Origin: Acidovorax sp. Leaf78
Lineage (GTDB): Bacteria; Pseudomonadota; Gammaproteobacteria; Burkholderiales; Burkholderiaceae_C
NCBI RefSeq assembly: GCF_001422735.1
Contig: NZ_LMLZ01000025.1
Coordinates: 47,304-111,303 of the forward strand
Reading direction: 5' to 3'
DNA length: 64,000 nucleotides
Below the pieces are notes generated by a model. It made no database searches and was not told where the DNA came from. It saw only the letters and a list, made by a program, of their open reading frames with translations. Both the position numbers and the translations under genes were made by a program. This document shows, piece after piece, positions 56,936-64,000 of the stretch (positions are counted from its first letter, which is position 1; every line of letters begins with the position of its first letter).

Positions 56936-57023
56936 CAGGCCAGGCGCACGCAGCGCAGCAACCGGAACGTACTTGCCTAGTACGTGAGGATTGCGAGCAC
57001 CGCGCAACGACGCCTGGCGCCTG
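56936..57023. repeat. Large inverted repeat between groES and groEL
   Basis: Outer arms CCAGGCG (56940-56946) and CGCCTGG (57011-57017), and an inner perfect hairpin ACGTACT-TGCCT-AGTACGT (56967-56985), with partly complementary sequence between. In the mRNA this would form an extended stem-loop. Confidence 0.8.
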
Positions 57024-57033
57024 CGCAGTAGCT

Positions 57034-57324
57034 TTATTTCTCCACAACGGCGAACAGGTCGTCTTCCTTCATGACCAGCAGCTCGTCGCCGTTCACCTTG
57101 ACGGTCTGGCCCGAGTACTTGCCGAACAGAACGCGGTCACCGACCTTCACGTTCAGGGCGAGTACTTCGCCCTTGTCGTTCTTCTTGCCGGGGCCGACGG
57201 CCAGCACTTCACCTTGATCGGGCTTTTCAGCGGCGTTGTCAGGGATCACGATGCCGGAGGCGGTCGTGGTTTCGCTTTCGATACGCTTGACGATCACGCG
57301 ATCGTGCAGAGGGCGAAGGTTCAT
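57034..57324 (-). CDS. groES: Co-chaperonin GroES
   Basis: 10-kDa lid of the chaperonin. 96 residues, standard length. [35 protein letters not shown] at the start includes the mobile loop; [24 protein letters not shown] is typical. Preceded by a CIRCE element and heat-shock promoter. Confidence 0.99.
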   Translation of the reverse strand: MNLRPLHDRVIVKRIESETTTASGIVIPDNAAEKPDQGEVLAVGPGKKNDKGEVLALNVKVGDRVLFGKYSGQTVKVNGDELLVMKEDDLFAVVEK

Positions 57325-57412
57325 TGCAATGCTCCTGTTGTCAGTGAAAAAAGGCTGAGGACTCCAGCGCCCGGCGGACCAGACGCTACAAAATTCCCGG
57401 CAGACACGCGTG

Positions 57413-57439
57413 TTAGCACTCGTCTGGGGTGAGTGCTAA
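57413..57439. promoter_or_regulatory. CIRCE element (HrcA operator) upstream of groES
   Basis: TTAGCACTC-N9-GAGTGCTAA, a perfect match to the CIRCE consensus. HrcA binds it to repress groESL in the absence of heat stress. Confidence 0.98.
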
Positions 57440-57467
57440 TGATACGGGCAATTGTGGCGGTTTCAAG
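57439..57467 (-). promoter_or_regulatory. Heat-shock (sigma-32-like) promoter of groES
   Basis: On the minus strand CTTGAAA, 12-base spacer, CCCGTATCAT; close to the sigma-32 consensus. A sigma-70 reading is also possible (TTGAAA, 16 bases, TATCAT). It abuts CIRCE, so HrcA would block it. Confidence 0.75.
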
Positions 57468-57672
57468 ACGGGGCCGGCATTTGCCCGATCTGAGAGGTAA
57501 CCAGAGGATGCAGGGCAGCCCGCCTTGAAACCCCGAAATGCGCGCGTCCCCACCCCGGATTCGGCCTTTGTGCTACCAGCCGGCGCCCTCCGTTGCCATG
57601 GACAGGGCCCGCCCTTGTGATGTGGAACCTCGCCGACAGCCCGGGGTGGACCTGTACCGTACATTAATCGCA

Positions 57673-58893
57673 ATGAACCTGGTCACGTCCGTTATCTCCG
57701 AGCCGTCCGTGGATAGCGAGGAAGCGATTGCGCGGGACATTGCTGCCGTGGGAAAGCTCAGCATTGTTCCTCGCCTGCTGAAGCTTTTGTGTGACAACAC
57801 CGGCATGGGATACGCCGCCATAGCGCGGGTGACCGATGAGACCTGGACCGCGTGTGCGGTGGAAGACCGCATCCAGTTCGGTCTTGGCCCGGGCGGGCAG
57901 CTCGACCTGAAAACCACCCTGTGCTACGAATCCCGGCAAATTCGGCGGCCGATCGCGTTTGATCACGCCAGCGAAGACCCCACCTTTCGCGATCACCACA
58001 CGCCCAGAATCTACAAGCTCGAGAGCTACATCTCGGTGCCCATCATCCGCCCCGACGGGTCCTATTTCGGTAACCTGTGCGCTATCGATCCCAACCCTGC
58101 GCAGGTCTCTGACGTCCGCACGGTGAACATGTTCACGGCGCTGGCGGACATGATCGCGCTGCAGCTGTCGATCGATGAAGCCTACGAGGCCGCGCACCAG
58201 GAAGTGGCCGAGCAGCGGGCGACGGCCGGCCTGCGGGAGCAATTCATTGCGGTGCTGGGGCACGACCTGCGCAACCCGCTCGCGGCCATCGCCACCACGG
58301 CAGAATTGCTCGCGCGCAGGCCGCAGCCGCAAGACCAGAAGCTCGCCGAGCGGCTGCGCAGCAGCACACGCCGCATGAGCGGGCTGATCGACAACCTGAT
58401 GGACTTTGCGCGCGCCCGTCTGGGCTCAGGCATCGGTGTAGAGATTCGATCTGCGGTCGATCTGACTGCCGCGCTGTCTGCAGTGGTCGACGAGGCCCGC
58501 GCCGCCCACCCGCAGATGGTCATCCAGGACCACATCCGCGTCGATGCGCCCGTGGCCTGCGACCCGCCCCGCATTCAGCAACTGCTGTCCAATCTGCTGG
58601 GCAACGCGTGCCACCATGGCGATGCGGAGCAACCTGTTCTTGTGAGCGCGCTCACAGACCACGGTACGCTAGAAATCTCCGTGCGCAATCGCGGCGGCGG
58701 CATTCCGCCCGAAGACCTTCAGAAGATCTTCCAGCCGTACTGGCGCCCCGCCACCAGCAAGCCGGGCGGGGGCCTGGGACTGGGGCTGTACATCTGCTCT
58801 GAAATCGTGAAAGCGCATGGCGGTGAGCTGGTGGCCACCTCGACCGTTGAGGGCGGCACCTGCTTCACTGCGCGACTGCCGATCAGCCGCTAG
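57673..58893 (+). CDS. GAF-domain sensor histidine kinase
   Basis: Soluble histidine kinase without membrane segments. 406 residues from ATG 57673. GAF domain at about residues 30-165 (TALCYESRQI-like ligand region, SYISVPIIRPDGSYFGNLCAID), then HisKA with phospho-His197 (FIAVLGHDLRNPLAAIATTAELL), N-box NLLGNACHHG and G-boxes RNRGGGIPPEDL and GGGLGLGLYICSEIV. No response regulator gene beside it, so orphan. An earlier ATG at 57538 is not supported by the domain boundaries. Confidence 0.92.
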   Translation: MNLVTSVISEPSVDSEEAIARDIAAVGKLSIVPRLLKLLCDNTGMGYAAIARVTDETWTACAVEDRIQFGLGPGGQLDLKTTLCYESRQIRRPIAFDHASEDPTFRDHHTPRIYKLESYISVPIIRPDGSYFGNLCAIDPNPAQVSDVRTVNMFTALADMIALQLSIDEAYEAAHQEVAEQRATAGLREQFIAVLGHDLRNPLAAIATTAELLARRPQPQDQKLAERLRSSTRRMSGLIDNLMDFARARLGSGIGVEIRSAVDLTAALSAVVDEARAAHPQMVIQDHIRVDAPVACDPPRIQQLLSNLLGNACHHGDAEQPVLVSALTDHGTLEISVRNRGGGIPPEDLQKIFQPYWRPATSKPGGGLGLGLYICSEIVKAHGGELVATSTVEGGTCFTARLPISR

Positions 58894-58955
58894 AAAGATA
58901 CGCAGCGTCTGGCCGCTGCCGCGCAGTCTCTGCGCAGACAACGATGAGTGCTCGC

Positions 58956-59192
58956 TCAGCGGTCATCGGCTTTGAACAGGCCGCGCACATTCATGGCCGC
59001 CAGGCACACCTGCAGGGCAATCACGGCGTTGGCACCTGCCGGAATTCCCCAGCCCACCCACAAGACATTGCTGGCCAGAAACACCCAGAACCCGATCTTG
59101 CGCCGGTGCGGGTCCCGCGAACCCACCAGCCAGGCCGCCAAGACCGACGCGGCAAACGCCGGCCACTGGATGAGGTCGACCCAATCAGTCAT
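58956..59192 (-). CDS. Small conserved-looking membrane protein, 78 residues
   Basis: Three hydrophobic segments (WPAFAASVLAAWLVG, IGFWVFLASNVLWVGWGI, AVIALQVCLAAMNVRGLF) with basic residues between (SRDPHRRK). This pattern resembles short PnuC/YgjV-like membrane proteins, but no function can be assigned. It lies 20 bases after the ClpP-like gene on the same strand and may be cotranscribed with it. Confidence 0.7.
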   Translation of the reverse strand: MTDWVDLIQWPAFAASVLAAWLVGSRDPHRRKIGFWVFLASNVLWVGWGIPAGANAVIALQVCLAAMNVRGLFKADDR

Positions 59193-59212
59193 GGGACTTG
59201 CAGTGGTGCATG

Positions 59213-59767
59213 TCAGATGACCGCAGCCACCAGTGCTCGGTCCACGGCCTCTGGCGCAGTCAGGTACCAGTCCTTGTCCAGCACCTGCTGCTCGATCTGC
59301 TGCGCGGTGAGCGAGGTCCCCTCCGCCAGCTTCGCGAAACCCTCGCTCTGCAGGCGCTGTCCGGATTCGATCTCAGCCAGCACGTCGTTGACCTTGGCCC
59401 TGCAACTTCGCAAGGCACCATCCAGTGTGATGGTGGCGGTCATCTTGCGCTCATGGATGAGCAGCTCGCAGTCGCGCGTCAGGAAGCGCCGAGCTTTGGG
59501 TATCGCAGACATGATGGTGACGCCGGCGGAGTACACATAGGTCTTGCCCAGAAAGTAGATGTCTCTGCCTTCGAGTTGCCACAGCCTCAACTCTTCGGCG
59601 ATGCGGCGCCCCACTTCTGCGTCTCCACCTGACGTGCTCAACTCGAACACGATCGGGCCGTTGGTTTTTGCTTCCGATTGCTGGCGGAAAAATTCTGACA
59701 GCATGAGCTCATTGACGTTGCCGAACAGGCGGATGTCGGGGGACAGGGAGGGAATGGAAGTCGTCAT
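59213..59767 (-). CDS. ClpP-like serine protease family protein
   Basis: ClpP/crotonase-fold protein of 184 residues. Nucleophile Ser80 in TYVYSAGVTIM and His105 in ELLIHERKM fit the catalytic Ser-His of ClpP; Asp of the triad probably near residue 156. N-terminal IRLFGNVNELM and VFELSTSGGDAEVGRRIAEEL match ClpP beta-alpha units. It lacks the N-terminal axial loop for ClpX/ClpA docking seen in true ClpP, so it is probably a divergent stand-alone member. Preceded by the molybdenum oxidoreductase end (103 bases, convergent orientation absent: same strand). Confidence 0.85.
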   Translation of the reverse strand: MTTSIPSLSPDIRLFGNVNELMLSEFFRQQSEAKTNGPIVFELSTSGGDAEVGRRIAEELRLWQLEGRDIYFLGKTYVYSAGVTIMSAIPKARRFLTRDCELLIHERKMTATITLDGALRSCRAKVNDVLAEIESGQRLQSEGFAKLAEGTSLTAQQIEQQVLDKDWYLTAPEAVDRALVAAVI

Positions 59768-59869
59768 CGGTCAGGTAGGTTGAAAAGAATGGTGGCGTGA
59801 GGATTTATGTGGGCTGTTGTCCGGAGCTGCGTGTGGCGGGTGGGCACCCACACGGGCCACGCAACGACG

Positions 59870-62200
59870 TCAAGAATGCGGAGGGCTGTAGGGCGCATCC
59901 GTCTGTTGCGATGCGTCGGACAGCTGCATGACCTTGTCGGGCGTCATGGGCGTGCTGCGGATGCGCTTACCGGTGGCGTGAAAGATGGCGTTGCAGATGG
60001 CCGCGGCCACGCCGACCTGGCCGATCTCGCCCACGCCCTTGGCTCCCAGGCGGCTCACGATCCTGTCGTCCTCGTCGACGAAGATGACGTCGATGTCGTG
60101 GATATCCGCCTGCACGGGGATGTGGTACTCGGCGAAGCTGTGGTTCATGAAGCGGCCCAGCGTGTTGTCTGAGTGCGCCTCCTCATGCAGGGCCTGGCTG
60201 ATTCCCCAGACCACGCCGCCGTAGATCTGGCTGCGCGCGGTCTTGGCACTGATGATGCGGCCGGCCGCGATGGCGCTCACCACGCGGGTCACGCGCACCG
60301 TGCCCAGCTCCTCGTCGACCCGCACCTCGCAAAAGACCGCCGAGTGCGTGGCCCGCGAATACTTGCGCTGCTTGAGCATGTGGGGAAGCATCAAGTACTT
60401 CTCCTCCAGCGGTGCGCTCATCGACGCAAGGACCGTGGCAAGCGGGACATGCGCCCCCGCCACGCCCTTCAGGCGCAATGCGCCGCGGACAAACTCCACG
60501 TCTGCAAAACGTGCCTTGGCCAGCGGCGAACCCTTCAGCCCCCGCGCCATCTTGAAGAGCGTTTTCTGCAGCTTCTCGCAGACCCCTTCGACAGCCGAGC
60601 CGACCGTGGCAACGTGGGAAGACCCTCCTTCGATGGGCGCTACGGGCAAGGTGGAATCTCCCAGCTTGAAGGTCACGTGTTCCAGTGGCAGCCCCAGGGC
60701 AGCGGCTGCAATCTGCGCCATCACGGTATAGGTGCCGGTGCCGATGTCGCTGGCCGCACTGCTGACTTCCAGGTGCCCGTCGGGATGCAGCACCGCGCGG
60801 GCGCGGGCGAACATTTGCATGGCGTCCCACACGCCGGTCGCCATGCCCCAGCCGATCAATTCGTTGCCGTCCCGCATGGAGCGCGGCTCCAGCGTGCGGC
60901 GAGACCAGCCAAAGCGCTCGGCGCCCTGCGCGTAGCAGGCCTTCAGTTCCTTGGTGGAATGGGGCAGGTCGGTGGTGGGGTCGAACTCTGCATAGTTCCT
61001 CAAGCGCAGCGCGAGCGGATCCATCTTGAGCGCGTGGGCCAGCTCATCCATGGCCACCTCGATCGCGTGCACCCCGTGTGCAGCACCCGGCGCCCGCATG
61101 TCGATGGGGCTGAAGCGGTCGAGATCGACGAGTTTGTACTCCAGCCGCACGTTGTCGCTGCGGTACAGCTGCCCGGACCAGTTGACGACGACTTCGACGT
61201 AGTCTTCCAGGCGCGAAGTCTCTGCAACGGCCTCATGAATGATCGATCTGAGCCGTCCATCACTGTCGGCAGCCAACCGTACCCGCTGCGTGGTCTCGGG
61301 CCGATGGCCGAAGGTGAACATTTGCTGGCGCGTCAGCACCACGCGTACCGAGCACTCGGTATGCAGCGAGGCCATGACCGCAAGAATGAGGTTGTATTGC
61401 GGCCGAAGCCCCGACCCGAAAGCGCCACCCACGAACGGGTTTTTGACGGTGACTTTGTCTTTGCCCAGCCCGAAGACGCGGGAGACCACCCAGCGGCTGT
61501 TCTGCGATCCCTGCGTCTTGTCGTAGATGGTGAGGTGCCCTTCGTCGCCACGGACGACGGTTGTTGCGTGCATCTCCATGGGGTTGTGATGTTCTGCACC
61601 GCTGTAGTAGCTGGCATCGATTTTCACGGGCGCCGCTACAAACGCGGCGTCTGCGTCGCCCTTGGGTTTGGGGGGCGGCACATACCCGGCCTTGAATCCC
61701 TTGGGCTCGTGGGCGCGATGGACTTCCGCGCGCAGATCGGTGGCATGCGGCTCGGTGTCGTACTCCACCTGCACGAGTTGTGACGCTTCGCGAGCGGCTT
61801 CAAAGGTGTCGGCCAGCACCAGGGCAATGGGCTGGCCGCTGTACAGGATGGCGTCGCTGTACAACGGCTTGAACGGCGATCCGCCCGGCGCAGTCATGTC
61901 CTTGTAGAAGATATCCATGGACCGGGTCCGCGGACGGTTCTCGTGGGTCAGGATATCCCGCACGCCGGACACGGCCCTCGCCCGGTCCAGCAACAGGCGG
62001 GCGATACGGCCGCGGGCGACGGTGCTGTTGACCACCACGCCAAAGAGCATGCCCTGCACGAAATGGTCTGCCGCATACAGCGCCTGGCCGGTGACCTTCA
62101 AGGGCCCATCGGTGCGTGACAGCGAGTCGCCAAGCTGGACGTAACCTGTGCCCGCTTCGGCCATCGGCTGTTGGGTGGCGGGAATGATGGACGGGTTCAC
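59870..62200 (-). CDS. paoC: Aldehyde/xanthine oxidoreductase molybdopterin-binding subunit (PaoC-like)
   Basis: Catalytic subunit of a three-part molybdenum hydroxylase that oxidises aldehydes. 776 residues. Aldehyde-oxidase a/b-hammerhead domain at about residues 40-150, then molybdopterin-binding regions (NPFVGGAFGSGL, MRAPGAAHGVHAIE, ASDIGTGTYTVMAQIAA). The catalytic Glu lies in GAKGVGEIGQVG near the C-terminus. Overlaps paoB by four bases. Slightly longer than E. coli PaoC (732). Substrate (aromatic aldehyde or other) not readable. Confidence 0.93.
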   Translation of the reverse strand: MNPSIIPATQQPMAEAGTGYVQLGDSLSRTDGPLKVTGQALYAADHFVQGMLFGVVVNSTVARGRIARLLLDRARAVSGVRDILTHENRPRTRSMDIFYKDMTAPGGSPFKPLYSDAILYSGQPIALVLADTFEAAREASQLVQVEYDTEPHATDLRAEVHRAHEPKGFKAGYVPPPKPKGDADAAFVAAPVKIDASYYSGAEHHNPMEMHATTVVRGDEGHLTIYDKTQGSQNSRWVVSRVFGLGKDKVTVKNPFVGGAFGSGLRPQYNLILAVMASLHTECSVRVVLTRQQMFTFGHRPETTQRVRLAADSDGRLRSIIHEAVAETSRLEDYVEVVVNWSGQLYRSDNVRLEYKLVDLDRFSPIDMRAPGAAHGVHAIEVAMDELAHALKMDPLALRLRNYAEFDPTTDLPHSTKELKACYAQGAERFGWSRRTLEPRSMRDGNELIGWGMATGVWDAMQMFARARAVLHPDGHLEVSSAASDIGTGTYTVMAQIAAAALGLPLEHVTFKLGDSTLPVAPIEGGSSHVATVGSAVEGVCEKLQKTLFKMARGLKGSPLAKARFADVEFVRGALRLKGVAGAHVPLATVLASMSAPLEEKYLMLPHMLKQRKYSRATHSAVFCEVRVDEELGTVRVTRVVSAIAAGRIISAKTARSQIYGGVVWGISQALHEEAHSDNTLGRFMNHSFAEYHIPVQADIHDIDVIFVDEDDRIVSRLGAKGVGEIGQVGVAAAICNAIFHATGKRIRSTPMTPDKVMQLSDASQQTDAPYSPPHS

Positions 62201-63234
62201 AGGGCTTGCCCTTTCTTCGCTCTGCCCGGAAGCAGGCTGGTGTGCTTGGCCATGGCCATTTCAAGTGCGCGCACTACCGCACGCTGCGCCATCGGAATCT
62301 TGAAAGCATTGCTGCCCAGGGCGCTTCCCTGGGCCTGGGCGCCAGCGATCAGAGCCGATCCCGCTTCAGAAAAAGCCGCACGGTCTGGCCGCTTCCCGTG
62401 CAGCAGCCGCTCCACATCCGGCAGGCGCCAGGGCTTGTGCGCCACACCTCCCAGCGCAATGCGGGCCTCGGCGATACGGCCGCCGTCGCCGATGTGCAGG
62501 GCCGCGGCGACGGACACCAGCGCGAAGGCGTAAGACGCCCGCTCTCTGATCTTGAGGTACGCGCAATGCTCCACAAAATCGGGCGCGGGCGGCAGTTCGA
62601 TGTGCGTGATGAGCTCGCCCGGCATCAACGTGTTGTCCACGTCCGGCTGGTCACCCGGCAAGCGATGAAATTCCAGAAACGGGATGCTTCTGCGACCGCC
62701 CAACGACTCGACATGCACCACTGCATCGAGCGCCGCCAGTGCCACGCACATGTCGGAAGGGTGCGTGGCGATGCACTCCGTGCTGGCGCCCAATATCGCG
62801 TGCTGGCGCGCCAGGTTGCCGATGGCCGAGCATCCGCTGCCGGGTTGGCGCTTGTTGCACGGCGTGCCGGTGTCATAGAAGTAGTAGCACCGCGTGCGCT
62901 GCAAAAGGTTGCCCCCGTCCGTGGCCATGTTGCGGATCTGCGGAGATGCACCAGACAAAATCGCGACGGACAAAAGGGGATATTGCTCTTGCACCAGCGG
63001 GTGATGTGCGGTGGCGGCGTTGCGCGCCAAAGCGCCGAGCATCAGGCCACCGCTTTCGGACGGCTCGATATCGTGGAGCGCCAGCGCATTGATGTCCATC
63101 ACATGCTCTGGCCGTGCCACCCCTTCTTTCATCAGGTCCAGCAGATTCGTTCCGCCGGCGATGAAGGCGCCCTTGCCACCCCAGCCGACCGCCGCCGCGA
63201 CATCGCTGGCTGCTGCATAGGTGAAGCGTTTCAT
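62197..63234 (-). CDS. paoB: Aldehyde/xanthine oxidoreductase FAD-binding subunit (PaoB-like)
   Basis: FAD subunit that passes electrons on from the molybdenum site. 345 residues. FAD-binding FIAGGTNLLDLMKEG at about residues 26-40, and a Cys-rich insertion (RTRCYYFYDTGTPCNKRQPGSGCSAIGN, given here as spaced motifs RTRCYYF, PCNKRQ, GSGCSA) that carries an extra 4Fe-4S cluster in PaoB. C-terminal CO-dehydrogenase-flavoprotein domain. Four-base overlaps with both neighbours. Confidence 0.93.
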   Translation of the reverse strand: MKRFTYAAASDVAAAVGWGGKGAFIAGGTNLLDLMKEGVARPEHVMDINALALHDIEPSESGGLMLGALARNAATAHHPLVQEQYPLLSVAILSGASPQIRNMATDGGNLLQRTRCYYFYDTGTPCNKRQPGSGCSAIGNLARQHAILGASTECIATHPSDMCVALAALDAVVHVESLGGRRSIPFLEFHRLPGDQPDVDNTLMPGELITHIELPPAPDFVEHCAYLKIRERASYAFALVSVAAALHIGDGGRIAEARIALGGVAHKPWRLPDVERLLHGKRPDRAAFSEAGSALIAGAQAQGSALGSNAFKIPMAQRAVVRALEMAMAKHTSLLPGRAKKGQAL

Positions 63235-63707
63235 GGCGCTGCCTGCTGTTCGAGTGCAACTTCGGCCACGGCATCCAGGATCTGCACATACGCCCCGCAG
63301 CGGCAGAGGTTTCCGCTCATGAGCTCGCGAATCTCATCCCGCGTTTGTGCGTGCCCTTCGTTGATCAAGCCCACTGCCGAACACAGCTGGCCGGGCGTGC
63401 AGTAGCCGCACTGGAATGCGTCGTGCTCCATGAAAGCCCGCTGCAGAGGGTGGAGTTGGCCTGCGGTGGCCAGGCCTTCCACCGTGGTCACGCTGGCACC
63501 GTCGCGCATGACGGCGAGCGTGAGGCAGGCGTTGATGCGTTCTCCATTAACCAGCACGGTGCAGGCGCCGCACTGGCCGTGATCACACCCTTTTTTAACG
63601 CCGGTCAGACCGAGTTTGTCGTGCAAAAGGTCCAGCAATGTCACGGAAGACTCGACGTCGAATTCGCGCTTCCAACTGTTGATCGTCAGCGTGATCGGGT
63701 GGGACAT
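63231..63707 (-). CDS. paoA: Aldehyde/xanthine oxidoreductase 2Fe-2S subunit (PaoA-like)
   Basis: Iron-sulfur subunit. 158 residues from ATG 63707. First cluster: C41, C46, C49 (KGCDHGQCGACTVLVNG) and C61. Second cluster: C100, C103 (CGYCTPGQ), C135 and C137 (NLCRCGAY). Unlike E. coli PaoA there is no twin-arginine signal peptide, so the enzyme is probably cytoplasmic. Longer in-frame sequence upstream to 63989 has no such signal either. No XdhC-like maturation gene (paoD) follows paoC within the window. Confidence 0.94.
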   Translation of the reverse strand: MSHPITLTINSWKREFDVESSVTLLDLLHDKLGLTGVKKGCDHGQCGACTVLVNGERINACLTLAVMRDGASVTTVEGLATAGQLHPLQRAFMEHDAFQCGYCTPGQLCSAVGLINEGHAQTRDEIRELMSGNLCRCGAYVQILDAVAEVALEQQAAP

Positions 63708-64000
63708 GGGGGCCTTGATCGTTATTCGGAAAAAACGATTCTGAGTCGATGCCTTTGGCCGTCTCTGTCGGACAACACGCACTTCACGGGCCCGCATCCC
63801 GAGCGCGCATCGCCTGAAATGATTGTTCTCAATACTGGAACAGTCAGTTCGCGACCAGGTGGTTTTTCTCTGAACACCACCGGCGTACAGTTCAACCCAT
63901 CGATGAGCCGAACCCGCAAGGCGACTCACCGAACCCGGTTCAAGAATGGTTTTTGTCCCGGCTTTATTGAGACGCTTTTTTAACTTCAAGGACTTTCATC

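Larger units (their letters stand above)
57325..57672. other. Divergent region between groES and the GAF histidine kinase
   Basis: 348 bases. The left half carries CIRCE and the groES promoter. The right half has no clear feature; the kinase promoter should lie there. Confidence 0.6.

Noticed and set aside
60173..61783. 536-codon open frame antisense to paoC
   Set aside because: paoC has full molybdenum-enzyme motifs on the minus strand.

Overview
The window looks like the chromosome of a GC-rich betaproteobacterium of the Comamonadaceae, most like Acidovorax. This rests on an Omp32-type porin, the gene content, a perfect CIRCE element at groES, and several copies of intergenic repeats I associate with this family. 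No tRNA, rRNA, CRISPR array, insertion sequence or phage gene was seen.

Layout. 0-5.9 kb: part of a type II secretion locus (gspM-L-K-J-I-H-G on the minus strand, gspC divergent). 5.9-12 kb: cobC-cobS, ilvA with a likely leader terminator, an OsmC-like protein, coq7 and a major porin. 12.5-21.6 kb: a peptide-type ABC transport operon with two binding proteins and an M20 amidohydrolase. 21.8-24.9 kb: a large unrecognised protein followed by a CesT-type type III secretion chaperone, with no secretion apparatus nearby.

24.9-51.9 kb is a sugar-catabolism region. It holds a HexR-like regulator, an AfuABC-like transporter (possible hexose-phosphate uptake), transaldolase, a two-component system, a Gts-type glucose ABC operon with a LamB-like porin, glucokinase, zwf, pgi, a sugar epimerase, an SMP-30 lactonase, edd and eda. 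Glucose uptake, phosphorylation and the Entner-Doudoroff route are all present. Related imperfect palindromes (TGTAAY-N3-RTNACN) lie before zwf, pgi, edd/lactonase, gtsA and in the hexR/afuA gap, which suggests one HexR-type regulon. Two conflict modules sit inside this region: a Phd-like antitoxin with a nucleotidyltransferase-like partner and a palindromic operator, and a low-GC Tae4-Tai4 type VI effector-immunity pair.

52-64 kb: a DUF805 membrane protein, a siderophore receptor with a Fur-box-like site, groES-groEL (CIRCE plus sigma-32-like promoter), a GAF histidine kinase, a small membrane protein, a ClpP-like protein and a PaoABC-type aldehyde oxidoreductase.

The observations most worth following up are the orphan effector-chaperone pair, the Phd/nucleotidyltransferase module, the proposed HexR regulon with AfuABC, and the terminator hairpin upstream of ilvA.
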